Assembly: GCA_900317685.1 (NCBI GenBank)
Contig: ONHQ01000024.1
Coordinates: 1 to 46,730, forward strand
DNA length: 46,730 nucleotides
Source: an uncultured Prevotella sp.
Lineage (GTDB): Bacteria; Bacteroidota; Bacteroidia; Bacteroidales; Bacteroidaceae
Reading direction: 5' to 3'
Both the position numbers and the translations under genes were made by a program. Within the stretch, counting starts at the first letter, position 1. Each line of letters starts with the position of its first letter. Shown piece by piece: positions 14,893 to 23,250 of the stretch. The notes beneath the pieces are model-generated. The model saw nothing but the letters and a program-made list of their open reading frames with translations, was not told the origin of the DNA and searched no databases.

Positions 14893-14918
14893 AGCCAGGA
14901 AAGAATGCCATTCAATAG
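14820..14918 (+). pseudogene. alpha-L-rhamnosidase (GH78-type) C-terminal remnant
   Basis: In the frame that stops at 14916-14918 the DNA reads ATITLPAGLSGTFVWKEQTT, then TLKPGKNAIQ. This matches the usual C-terminal strand pair of Bacteroidetes alpha-L-rhamnosidases (xxTLPAGxSGTFVWxGxxxxLKxGxN). Only about 32 residues remain and no catalytic part is present in the window. The break lies at about 14806-14820, where the CPBP gene begins to overlap it. With rhaA/rhaT/rhaD at the other side of the island, this suggests that the peptide island disrupted a rhamnose-utilisation locus. Confidence 0.6.
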
Positions 14919-14927
14919 TCATCTACG

Positions 14928-14941
14928 CCTTATATATATAG
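14928..14941 (+). repeat. 14-mer variant CCTTATATATATAG
   Basis: A variant of the 15-mer at 211-225. It lies 10 bases after the rhamnosidase remnant and upstream of the esterase gene. Confidence 0.55.
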
Positions 14942-14969
14942 CATCACATGATAAACGATGACCATCTCT

Positions 14970-15015
14970 GCCTTCCCGTCACGTGCAACGCCTGCAAAAG
15001 CGTAGCCGGGAAGGC
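14970..15015 (+). other. imperfect hairpin before the esterase gene
   Basis: GCCTTCCCG (14970-14978) can pair with CGGGAAGGC (15007-15015), a 9-bp stem with a 28-base loop, followed shortly by a T run. It lies 50 bases after the rhamnosidase remnant and may be the old terminator of that gene. TAATTTTG at 15065-15072 is a plausible -7 element for the esterase. Confidence 0.4.
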
Positions 15016-15100
15016 CTTCACAATGTTTTTCCGCCTATCTGTTGGAAAAGAGAAAAGTATTTCGTAATTTTGTGGAAACAATCCTAAGTCGTTATATATC

Positions 15101-16696
15101 ATGAACAAAAGATTCTTTCTCTCGCTTGCCTCGCTGTTCCTGACTTTAGGTCTGAGCAGCCAAAATGTGGTCAATGTACGCGTTGCCGAGGGTACCTTAG
15201 CTGGCACTGATTCCTCGGGCGTGAAAATCTTCAAGGGCGTGCCCTTCGCCGCACCGCCTGTCGGTAACCTACGCTGGCGTGAACCACAACCCGTGGCAGC
15301 CTGGCAGGGTGTGAGAAAGGCTACGCAGTTTGGTCCCAATCCCATGCAGGAGGCGCTCTTCGGCGACATGAACTTCGGTACGAAGGAGATGAGCGAGGAC
15401 TGTCTCTATCTGAATATCTGGACACCGGCCAAGACGATGAAGGAGAAGCTGCCCGTGCTGATCTACTTCAATGGCGGCGGACTGCTGGCCGGAAGTGGCA
15501 GTGAGCCGCGCTATGCTGGGCAGACAATGGCACGCAAGGGCGTCATCGCCGTCACCGCCAACTACCGCGAGGGTATCTTCGGCTTCCTCAGTCTGCCCGA
15601 ACTCTCTAAGGAGAGCGGCGGTAAAGGCAGCGGCAACTATGGTCTCATGGACCAGGCGGCTGCCATCCAATGGGTGAAAAACAACATCGCTGCCTTTGGC
15701 GGTGATCCCCAGCGCATTACCATTGCGGGCGAGTCAGCAGGTTCCGTCTCGGTGAGCGCGCTGATGGCTTCGCCGATGAGCAAAGACCTCTTTGCCCAAG
15801 CCATTGGTTCCAGTGGTTCCATCTTAGGCTTCCGTCCGCTGCCCACACTGAAAGAGGCGGAGGCAGAGGGAAAGAAGATGCTGGAGGCGGCCGGATGCCG
15901 CAACTTGAAGGCACTGCGCGCCATGCCCGCTGAAGAACTGATGAAGAAGGTGCACTACCGCAGTATGCCTACGCCGTGCATCGACGGACGCTTCTTCACC
16001 GAGCAGCCTTCCATCACATTCCGCGAGGGTCGTCAGGCTCATGTGCCTCTGCTCTTGGGCGGCAACAATCAGGAGATGACGCTCTTTGTCGCCACCGTAG
16101 ACCAGGCTAAGGCAATGGCTCAGCAAGTCTTTGGCACTGCCACTGACTCTATCTTCCCACTCTATGGCATAGAGACACAAGCCGACCTCAAGGGACGTCC
16201 CGGCATCGACTTGGCCTCGGATCTCTTCCTCGACTTCTCCACTTGGCGGTGGGGCTATGTACATGCACAGACAGGCGGACAACCTGTCTACCGCTATCGC
16301 TATTGCCATCCGCGTCCGGCAATGGTCCTGAAAGGTAAGGTGGCCGGACTCGCAGGCGGTGTGCAGGATGCCAAAGACGGTCAGCCGGCTATGCCGCAAG
16401 CCAAGGGTGCCGTACACTCTGCCGACATCGAGTACGCCATGGGCACGCTGCCCACCAACCGCGTCTACGACTGGCAACCCGATGACTACTGGGTGTCGGA
16501 TCAGTTCAGCAACTACTACGCCAACTTCATCAAGACGGGTAATCCCAATGGTCTCGGTCTCGTCAGTTGGCCTGCGACCAATGACAAGGAGGTGGAGCCC
16601 ATCCTGCAACTCGATGTCAACAGCTTCGTGGAGCAGGATGCCAAGCGGGAACAACGCAACAAGACGATTCTCCGCCTTGTCTGCAACGGCAAATAA
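15101..16696 (+). CDS. secreted carboxylesterase (type B / para-nitrobenzyl esterase family)
   Basis: A 531-residue alpha/beta hydrolase with an N-terminal signal peptide (MNKRFFLSLASLFLTLGLSS). The family start motif VRVAEGTLAGTDSSGVKIFK GVPFAAPPVG leads into SEDCLYLNIWTP. The oxyanion region is YFNGGGLLAGSG and the nucleophile elbow is IAGESAGSVSVS (Ser near 212). The catalytic His is in the GAVHSADIEYAMG block. It hydrolyses ester bonds outside the cytoplasm. In Bacteroidetes such enzymes often remove acyl groups from plant polysaccharides, and the neighbouring rhamnosidase remnant is compatible with pectin or rhamnoside degradation; the actual substrate is not visible. Confidence 0.85.
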   Translation: MNKRFFLSLASLFLTLGLSSQNVVNVRVAEGTLAGTDSSGVKIFKGVPFAAPPVGNLRWREPQPVAAWQGVRKATQFGPNPMQEALFGDMNFGTKEMSEDCLYLNIWTPAKTMKEKLPVLIYFNGGGLLAGSGSEPRYAGQTMARKGVIAVTANYREGIFGFLSLPELSKESGGKGSGNYGLMDQAAAIQWVKNNIAAFGGDPQRITIAGESAGSVSVSALMASPMSKDLFAQAIGSSGSILGFRPLPTLKEAEAEGKKMLEAAGCRNLKALRAMPAEELMKKVHYRSMPTPCIDGRFFTEQPSITFREGRQAHVPLLLGGNNQEMTLFVATVDQAKAMAQQVFGTATDSIFPLYGIETQADLKGRPGIDLASDLFLDFSTWRWGYVHAQTGGQPVYRYRYCHPRPAMVLKGKVAGLAGGVQDAKDGQPAMPQAKGAVHSADIEYAMGTLPTNRVYDWQPDDYWVSDQFSNYYANFIKTGNPNGLGLVSWPATNDKEVEPILQLDVNSFVEQDAKREQRNKTILRLVCNGK

Positions 16697-16784
16697 CCGT
16701 CCGACGGGTTTTGCTATTGATGGCAGGAGTTATTGGTACATATTACCTGTACAGCTGCTTTATAAAACATAAATTATGAATCTG

Positions 16785-16837
16785 CTTACATAAAAAACGG
16801 GAGATCCTACTTGCGGGTCTCCCGTTTTTTATGTAAG
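16785..16837 (+). terminator. strong bidirectional terminator between the esterase and AAA-ATPase genes
   Basis: Bases 16785-16804 (CTTACATAAAAAACGGGAGA) are perfectly complementary to 16818-16837, a 20-bp stem that extends by about three more pairs inward to a 7-base loop. The GGGAGA/TCTCCC core is flanked by A6/T6, so it has a U tract in either direction. It should end the esterase transcript. Confidence 0.8.
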
Positions 16838-16867
16838 TTTGCAAATAGAATAAAAAACGAATCAACG

Positions 16868-18430
16868 ATGGTAAAGTATCCTGTAGGCATACAGAGTTTT
16901 GAGAAGCTGCGCACCGGTGGCTTTCTCTATGTCGACAAGACGCGGCTGATGTACGAGGCTGCGCAGAACAACTTTGTGTTTCTCTCACGCCCCCGTCGCT
17001 TTGGCAAGTCACTTCTCACCAGTACCTTCAAGGCTTATTTCAGTGGACAGAAAGAACTCTTCAAGGGATTGGAGGTGGAGCAACTGGAGACAGAATGGAA
17101 ACAATATCCCGTGCTCCACTTCAGCCTGGCCTCGGCAAAGAGGGGGACGATAGAGGACTTGGATGCCATCATCTCGATGCAGTTGGACTGGGCAGAGAAA
17201 GAAAATGATGTTTCAAGCGATAAGACCAACATCACAACGAGGCTGACCTCCTTGGTGAAAAACATCTATGCCAAGACGGGCAACAAGGTTGTCATCCTCA
17301 TTGACGAGTATGATGCGCCCCTGCTCACGGTGCTCCACGACAAAGAGCGGCTCGAAATCATGCGCACCGAACTGCAGTCGTTCTATTCGCCACTGAAGGA
17401 TCTCGACCCTTATCTGCGCTTTGTCTTCATCACGGGCATCAGCAAGTTCTCACAACTGAGCATCTTCTCTCAACTCAACAATCTGGTGAATATCTCCATG
17501 GTTCCCCACTATGCTACCATCTGCGGCATCACCGAACAGGAGCTCAGAGACAATTTCGCGGAAGGCATCCATCAGCTCAGTCTTACCTACAAGACAACGG
17601 ACGAGAAGATCTTTGCCGAGATGAAACGACGCTACGACGGTTACCACTTCACAGAAAACAGTGAAGGTGTCTACAATCCTTTCAGTTTGCTATATGCCAT
17701 CACGATGGACAAAATCGACAACTACTGGTTTGGCACCGGCACACCGACCTTCCTGATCAACATGCTGAAGAAGTTCCATACCGACATCACGCAGTTGGAG
17801 GGCAGTGAGGCGATAGCGGAAGAGTTTGACGCGCCTACGGAGGACATGCATTCCGTGCTGCCGCTGTTCTATCAGAGTGGATACCTCACCATCAAGGACT
17901 ATGACCCGATCCTCAACCTCTACACCCTGGGCTATCCCAACGAGGAGGTGAAGGTGGGCATGATGCGCACGCTCGTACCCTATTATCTATGCCGCGACAC
18001 CAACCTCACGACGATCACCGTGGGCAAGATGTACCTGGCCTTGCGCAAGAACGACATCGGCGAGGCCCTGCGCATCGCCCGCTCCTTCCTTGCCGGCATC
18101 CCCTACGAGGAGGGCACGCTCAAGGACGCACCCGCACGGGAGGGCCACTTCACCGCCATGCTCTACGTGATGTTCTCCTTCCTCAACCTCTATGTCTATG
18201 CACAGGTGCGCACAGCGAAAGGCCGCATGGATATCCTGCTCAAGACCGACAGTTGCGTCTATGTCATGGAGCTGAAGATGGACGGCAACGTCGATGACGC
18301 ACTCCGGCAGATAGACGACCGCGACTATGCCATCCCTTACGAGGCCGACGGACGCAAGGTGGTGAAGGTGGGCATCAACTTCTCGTCAGAGGAGCGCACT
18401 ATTAGCGACTGGAAAATTGTGGAACTATGA
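16868..18430 (+). CDS. AAA-ATPase-like protein with PD-(D/E)XK nuclease domain
   Basis: A 520-residue protein of the family abundant in Bacteroidetes (N-terminal AAA-ATPase-like, C-terminal PDDEXK_9). The start is MVKYPVGIQSFEKLRTGGFL then YVDKT. The P-loop-like FLSRPRRFGKSLLTST lies near residues 38-53 and the Walker B-like VVILIDEYDAPL near 140. The C-terminal nuclease core is GRMDILLKTDSCVYVMELKM (D...ExK). ATG 16868 is chosen because the open frame upstream runs through the terminator hairpin. Its stop overlaps the miaA start (ATGA). The biological role is unknown; such genes occur in many copies per genome and have been suggested to be mobile or defence-related. Confidence 0.85.
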   Translation: MVKYPVGIQSFEKLRTGGFLYVDKTRLMYEAAQNNFVFLSRPRRFGKSLLTSTFKAYFSGQKELFKGLEVEQLETEWKQYPVLHFSLASAKRGTIEDLDAIISMQLDWAEKENDVSSDKTNITTRLTSLVKNIYAKTGNKVVILIDEYDAPLLTVLHDKERLEIMRTELQSFYSPLKDLDPYLRFVFITGISKFSQLSIFSQLNNLVNISMVPHYATICGITEQELRDNFAEGIHQLSLTYKTTDEKIFAEMKRRYDGYHFTENSEGVYNPFSLLYAITMDKIDNYWFGTGTPTFLINMLKKFHTDITQLEGSEAIAEEFDAPTEDMHSVLPLFYQSGYLTIKDYDPILNLYTLGYPNEEVKVGMMRTLVPYYLCRDTNLTTITVGKMYLALRKNDIGEALRIARSFLAGIPYEEGTLKDAPAREGHFTAMLYVMFSFLNLYVYAQVRTAKGRMDILLKTDSCVYVMELKMDGNVDDALRQIDDRDYAIPYEADGRKVVKVGINFSSEERTISDWKIVEL

Positions 18431-19380
18431 AGAAACTCTTGACCATACTCGGCCCCACAGCAACGGGCAAGACCGACCTCGCCGCACACGTAGCACACGT
18501 GCTCGGAGGCGAAATTCTCTCCGGCGACTCTCGCCAGGTATACCGCGGCATGGACATCGGCACGGGCAAGGACCTCGAAGACTATGTCGTCGACGGACAG
18601 CCGGTGCCTTACCATCTCATCGACATCGCGGAACCGGGAACGAAATATAACCTCTTTCAGTACCAGCAAGACTTCCACCGCGCCTATGACGACATCCAGC
18701 GGCGGGGTGCACTGCCCATCCTCTGCGGAGGTACAGGACTGTATATCGAGGCGGTGCTCAAGGGCTATGCACTCTCTCCGGTGCCACAGAATCCCACGCT
18801 GCGACAGTCGTTGGAGGGCAAAACGCTCGAAGAACTCACCGACATGCTCGTCAACTTGAAACAGCAGACGGGCTCCACAATGCACAACAAAACCGATGTG
18901 GACTCATGCCAGCGGGCCATCCGCGCCATCGAGATCGAGACCTACAACCTCGAACACCCCACCGGTCTGCGTCAAATGCCGCCCGTGGACAGCGTCGTCA
19001 TCGGTGTGGCCATCGACCGTGACGAGCGCCGCCGCCGCATCACCGCCCGCCTGCACCAGCGTCTCGAACATGGCATGGTGGAGGAGATACGCCGTCTGCT
19101 CGACAGCGGCATCAAGGCTGAGGACCTCACCTATTATGGTTTGGAATATAAATACGTCACAGAGTATGTCATCGGACAGCTCAGCTACGACGAGATGGTG
19201 CGCCAACTGGAGATCGCCATCCACCAGTTTGCCAAGCGCCAGATGACGTGGTTCCGCGGCATGGAGCGCCGCGGAACCCTCATCCATTGGGTTGATGCCA
19301 TGTTGCCGATGGAGGAAAAGGTGAAGAGAGTGGAGGAGATCTATCAGGCCGCTACCACCATGGTGCAAGAGAAGAAATAA
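18427..19380 (+). CDS. miaA: tRNA dimethylallyltransferase MiaA
   Basis: A 317-residue enzyme that transfers a dimethylallyl group to N6 of A37 in tRNAs reading UNN codons. The P-loop is GPTATGKTDLA (about 8-18). GGEILSGDSRQVYRGMDIGT is the substrate-binding motif, PYHLIDIAEPG follows, then GGTGLYIEAVLKG. The C-terminal part has HRFAK-type residues QFAKRQMTWFRG. Its ATG overlaps the stop of the AAA-ATPase gene by 4 bases, so the two are translationally coupled although functionally unrelated. Bacteroidales often carry two miaA genes; this one could be either copy. Confidence 0.9.
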   Translation: MKKLLTILGPTATGKTDLAAHVAHVLGGEILSGDSRQVYRGMDIGTGKDLEDYVVDGQPVPYHLIDIAEPGTKYNLFQYQQDFHRAYDDIQRRGALPILCGGTGLYIEAVLKGYALSPVPQNPTLRQSLEGKTLEELTDMLVNLKQQTGSTMHNKTDVDSCQRAIRAIEIETYNLEHPTGLRQMPPVDSVVIGVAIDRDERRRRITARLHQRLEHGMVEEIRRLLDSGIKAEDLTYYGLEYKYVTEYVIGQLSYDEMVRQLEIAIHQFAKRQMTWFRGMERRGTLIHWVDAMLPMEEKVKRVEEIYQAATTMVQEKK

Positions 19381-19527
19381 GGTTCATCCGCAAAATGCCG
19401 ATACAATCATCGCTTGCACTTTCAGCGCCCGATTTCCGATGGCATAAAGAATATAAACGAATAACAAGACAATCGGCGAATATCAAAGCACAAAGAATGC
19501 TGATATCCGTCGATTATCTTTTTCACG

Positions 19528-19542
19528 CCTTATTATATATAG
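19528..19542 (+). repeat. 15-mer CCTTATTATATATAG, copy 3
   Basis: An exact copy between the convergent miaA and GH13 genes, 22 bases from the GH13 stop. Here it cannot be a promoter for either neighbour, which argues against a simple promoter role for the motif. Confidence 0.65.
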
Positions 19543-19563
19543 CTACCGAAGCATCTTACATAA

Positions 19564-21369
19564 CTACTTGATCAGGAACACAGCAGCAGAAACAGGTCCG
19601 AGTGAGACGACATCAGCGTTCTTACCAGCCTTGTAAGCAGCCTTTCCCGTAGCGATCAGTGTCTGTGGCTTATAGCCACCGGTCCTCACCGAGCCCTGCT
19701 CCAGCGATCTGTTGTCTGTTGGAGCTTCCTGTCCGAGCCGCGGCAGAGAAGCCTTCACAGCCTTGCCACTGGGGTTGAGCGCGACGATGCAGGTCTGTCC
19801 GCCCATCGTCCGTTGATAGACCATCGGGTAGGGTTGCTTCAGATTGCTGACGAGCTTCCAGTCGGCAAGATTGCCGAGTGCCGGCGTGGCGTGGCGCAGC
19901 TTCACGAGACGGCGCGTATAGTTGAGCAGGGAGTTGGGATCTTTCTCCTCAGCGGCCACAGTGATCTTACCGCCATCAGTGGCTACGGGCAGATAGAGTT
20001 TGTCGGGCGCACAGGTAGAGAAGCCGGCGGTGACACCCGGAGCCCACTGCATCGGCGTGCGCGTACCGGCACGCTCGTTGGAGCCCTCCTTGCTTGGCAG
20101 ATTCATCTCATACTTCATGCCAATCTCATCACCATAATATATAAATGGCACACCAGGCATGGTGAGGAAGAAGGTCATCGCCACCTTGAGCTGATCGGGC
20201 GTGTTGCGCGTACCGATGTTGGGACGCTGGTAGTCGTGGTTGGCCGAGGGAATGGCAATATAGCCTTTGTCGCGCGTGCCGAGGTAGGAGTGCATGTAGT
20301 TCTTGACGAATTCGTCAAGCGTTCCCTTCCCTTCTTTGTCGAAATAACAATACTTATATGCAGTCTGCTTATTGTCCCACGGCTGCAGCTTTCCCCACGG
20401 AGTGTTGCGGGCAAAGAAGAGCGAGTTGTAGCCGGGCACGCCGAAGTGAATCATGAAATCGATGTTGAATCCGGCCGGTATCGCCACGGTAGGATCAGCC
20501 CATTCCGAGATGAGCACACACTGCGGATAGTTCTTATCCTTCCAGGCACGCATCTCGTTCCACAGTTTCGACGTCTCGACCTTACCGGGATCATTCTTGA
20601 CGAGCGATGCCGCCATATCCACACGGAAGCCATCAACGCCCTTGTCGAACCAGAATGCCATGATGTTTCTCAGTTCACGACGCAAAGCCTGCGGGCCCGG
20701 CGCGGTGACAGGCTGCTCCCATTTGTGGTTAGGATCAGGATGGGCAAAGCCATAGTTGAGTGCCGGCTGGCACTCAAAGAAGTTCTTCTCGTAGTATTTT
20801 CCGCGCGGAGCATTGATTTCCACATAACGGCCAAGCGTAGACGACTCAGGATTTGGCTCCTTGTGTCGTGCAATGATGTCGGCCTTGTCCTGATCGCTGA
20901 TGGTGTCGGTCCAGATATAGTAGTCGGCATAGCGTCCGTTGCGGTCACCGTTTGCACTCTCCTGGAACCACTGGCTCTTCACGCTGGAGTGCCCGGCCAC
21001 GAGATCAAGACACACTTTGATGCCGCGTTTGTGGGCTTCGTTGACGAGTGTGACCAGATCGGTGTTGGTACCAAAGCGCGGGTCGATCTTGTAGAAGTCG
21101 ATGACATCATAGCCGCCGTCGAACCATCCTGACTCAAAGCAGGGATTGATCCACAGTGCGTTGACACCAAGGCTCTTGATGTAATCGAGCTTGGAGGTGA
21201 TGCCAGGCAGGTCGCCGATACCATTGCCATCGGTATCCATATACGACGAAGGATAAATCTGGTAGAACACAGCATCGTGGAGCCATTGGGGTCCACGCGC
21301 GTCGGTGGTCTGTGCCGAAGCCGTTGTGAGCGATAGTGCCATGACCGTTGAAAGTAATAGTTTGTTCAT
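19564..21369 (-). CDS. secreted GH13 alpha-glucan hydrolase
   Basis: A 601-residue glycoside hydrolase with a signal peptide (MNKLLLSTVMALSLTTASAQ). The GH13 (beta/alpha)8 landmarks are DAVFYQIYPSSYMDTDGNGI, LGVNALWINPCFESG, the region I motif LDLVAGHSS (His shifted relative to the usual DxVxNH), the nucleophile Asp in GFRVDMAASL (about 251), the acid/base Glu in LISEWADP (about 288) and the third acid in SANHDYQRP (about 378). A C-terminal beta domain follows. It would cut alpha-1,4 or alpha-1,6 glucan oligosaccharides in the periplasm or at the surface. It is the last gene of susC-susD-GH13. ATG 21369 is chosen for the signal peptide. The exact specificity cannot be read here. Confidence 0.85.
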   Translation of the reverse strand: MNKLLLSTVMALSLTTASAQTTDARGPQWLHDAVFYQIYPSSYMDTDGNGIGDLPGITSKLDYIKSLGVNALWINPCFESGWFDGGYDVIDFYKIDPRFGTNTDLVTLVNEAHKRGIKVCLDLVAGHSSVKSQWFQESANGDRNGRYADYYIWTDTISDQDKADIIARHKEPNPESSTLGRYVEINAPRGKYYEKNFFECQPALNYGFAHPDPNHKWEQPVTAPGPQALRRELRNIMAFWFDKGVDGFRVDMAASLVKNDPGKVETSKLWNEMRAWKDKNYPQCVLISEWADPTVAIPAGFNIDFMIHFGVPGYNSLFFARNTPWGKLQPWDNKQTAYKYCYFDKEGKGTLDEFVKNYMHSYLGTRDKGYIAIPSANHDYQRPNIGTRNTPDQLKVAMTFFLTMPGVPFIYYGDEIGMKYEMNLPSKEGSNERAGTRTPMQWAPGVTAGFSTCAPDKLYLPVATDGGKITVAAEEKDPNSLLNYTRRLVKLRHATPALGNLADWKLVSNLKQPYPMVYQRTMGGQTCIVALNPSGKAVKASLPRLGQEAPTDNRSLEQGSVRTGGYKPQTLIATGKAAYKAGKNADVVSLGPVSAAVFLIK

Positions 21370-21409
21370 AGCGTATGTATTAATGATTGGGACGATCGTG
21401 AGAAACAAT

Positions 21410-21448
21410 TCCGTCCCCACACTCTGCGGCAGCAGGGAGGGGGACGGA
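21410..21448 (-). other. intercistronic hairpin between susD and the GH13 gene
   Basis: TCCGTCCCC (21410-21418) pairs with GGGGACGGA (21440-21448). It lies in the 132-base gap after the susD stop, close to the GH13 start, without a T tract. It may stabilise the susCD mRNA or lower read-through into the enzyme gene. Confidence 0.45.
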
Positions 21449-21501
21449 TAGATAACGAAACAGCAGGTCGATTTCGTATCTGGTCAGACTCTCTTACTTA
21501 A

Positions 21502-23229
21502 TTATTTTTTATATCCCGGATTCTGTTTCAAGTTTTTGTTGAGGTTGAGCACAGAGTAGGGGATAGGATAGACGACGGTGTAGCCCGTTTTATCGTCGTT
21601 GTAGTCACCGGCCAAAGAGCTGTGGGGCACGCCGGGATAGCGGTCCACGGTAGGCTCGGTGAAGGTGCAGAAACGTATCTGGTCCTGGCGTCGGGTACCT
21701 TCCCAGGCAAGCTCTATCATGCGCTCATTGAGAATATCGTTGAGGGTGAGCGATGTGCGCGGGGTTGCCTTGGCGCGTGTACGTATCTCGTTGACGAGGG
21801 AGAGAGCTCCGGCCTTGTCGCCCATACGGTATTCAGCCTCGGCCTTGAGGAGGAGAGCATCGGCATAGCGCCAGATGACCAGGTCGTTGTTGTTCTGTCC
21901 TTGTGTAGAGGCTGTGCCGTCGTACTCATATTTTTTGAAGCGTGCGCCGGCGCACTTCACGTCGTGCGGATTGGCATCGTTTCCAAAGTTGACCACAGCC
22001 TTGAGCGGCTCATACTCCAGCGGTGTCTGTGTGGCACCGTCGCTGAGCGATCCTGTGTGCTGCTCCTTCTCGAAGTCGCGGTCGCACCAATAGTTGAGTC
22101 TCAGACGCGGATCCTCGCTGGCCGTACCATAGCCCATGACCTGCATGGCGCGCACCGTGGCGCAGGCACCATTCCAACCAGAGTAGCCGATGGCCGACGC
22201 ATGGTTGTAGTGGAGCGAGCGCATGAGGTTGTAGTCCGTGATCTTATAGGTCTTGTCGTCGTTGGGGCGCACGAAGATGTTCTCGGTAGAACTCTCGTTG
22301 GCCTTGACGAAGTTGTCGGCGTAGTTGGCTGTGAGGCTATATCCAGCGGCTTGGATCTTATCGACACAGTACTTCACCGTCTCCCAACAGTTACGCTGTT
22401 TGCCGTCGACCGTCATCATGATGGTCTTACCCTTGTCCGAGACAGCCTGTCCGAGGGTCTCGCTGGCCGTGGCCTGCTTGCTGAGGTCATTGCCCACGAA
22501 GGCCTGATAGCTCGATGCCGAGGTGTCGTCGATGGTGTAGACGGGAGCATTGATGGCGCACTTGGCGAGGCACATATAGGCCACCGCCTTGGTCACACGG
22601 CCGTAGTATTCACCCGTATTCTGGCTGTGGCCGTCGCCGAGGTCGGGCAGGGCAGCCTCTAACTCAGAGGTGACGAACTGAAAGACATCGCTGCGGTTGC
22701 TCTGCTTCACGTCGCTGGTCGACTGCTTTGAGCTGGTCACGATAGGCACCTGTGCAAAGAGGTCCATGGCATTGTAGTAGTAGATGGCGCGCAGGGCACG
22801 GAGCTCAGAGATATAGGCCTTGTAGTCGGGGTGCTCCTCCAAGAAGGGTGTGAGCTTGTCAATGCTGGAATTGCACAGACCAATGATTTTGAAGAGATGG
22901 TTCCACACGGTGGCGTAGGTGTCGACAGACGACTCGAAGTTATGCAGAAACATATTCTGCCACTTACCGCCGTCGACCCAGTCGCCCTGTCGTCCGGGCA
23001 GCATGGTAGCGTCGGACATAAACTCCTGCAGGGTGTGGACACAATCGGTACCGCCGTAGAGGCCGTCACCGATGGCTGAGTAGACGTTGGCCACAGAGTT
23101 GACATAAGTTAGGGTGGAGTTCTTGAAGGCTTCTTCCTCGCTGAACTGGCTCTTGGGATTCTCGTCGAGCGAGCATCCTGACAGCAGGGCTGCGGAGAGC
23201 AGCGCGACACCGAAAATATATTTTTTCAT
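21502..23229 (-). CDS. SusD/RagB-family glycan-binding lipoprotein
   Basis: A 575-residue surface lipoprotein with signal MKKYIFGVALLSAALLSGCS (lipobox LSGC). The SusD/RagB N-terminal region is EEEAFKNSTLTYVNSVANVY and the TPR-type helices include LRALRAIYYYNAMDLFAQVP. The typical C-terminal block is VIWRYADALLLKAEAEYRMG, then EIRTRAKATPR, ILNERMIELAWEGTRRQDQI and a YPIPYSVLNLNKNLKQNPGY end. It pairs with the TonB-dependent SusC 21 bases upstream to capture and import glycan fragments, here probably an alpha-glucan given the GH13 enzyme behind it. Confidence 0.93.
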   Translation of the reverse strand: MKKYIFGVALLSAALLSGCSLDENPKSQFSEEEAFKNSTLTYVNSVANVYSAIGDGLYGGTDCVHTLQEFMSDATMLPGRQGDWVDGGKWQNMFLHNFESSVDTYATVWNHLFKIIGLCNSSIDKLTPFLEEHPDYKAYISELRALRAIYYYNAMDLFAQVPIVTSSKQSTSDVKQSNRSDVFQFVTSELEAALPDLGDGHSQNTGEYYGRVTKAVAYMCLAKCAINAPVYTIDDTSASSYQAFVGNDLSKQATASETLGQAVSDKGKTIMMTVDGKQRNCWETVKYCVDKIQAAGYSLTANYADNFVKANESSTENIFVRPNDDKTYKITDYNLMRSLHYNHASAIGYSGWNGACATVRAMQVMGYGTASEDPRLRLNYWCDRDFEKEQHTGSLSDGATQTPLEYEPLKAVVNFGNDANPHDVKCAGARFKKYEYDGTASTQGQNNNDLVIWRYADALLLKAEAEYRMGDKAGALSLVNEIRTRAKATPRTSLTLNDILNERMIELAWEGTRRQDQIRFCTFTEPTVDRYPGVPHSSLAGDYNDDKTGYTVVYPIPYSVLNLNKNLKQNPGYKK

Positions 23230-23250
23230 GGTAATATAGTCTTTAAAGGT

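Noticed and set aside
19813-21132. Long plus-strand ORF (439 residues) antisense to the GH13 gene
   Set aside because: It lies wholly opposite a clear GH13 coding sequence and arises from codon bias; similar long antisense ORFs lie opposite susD, susC and the esterase.
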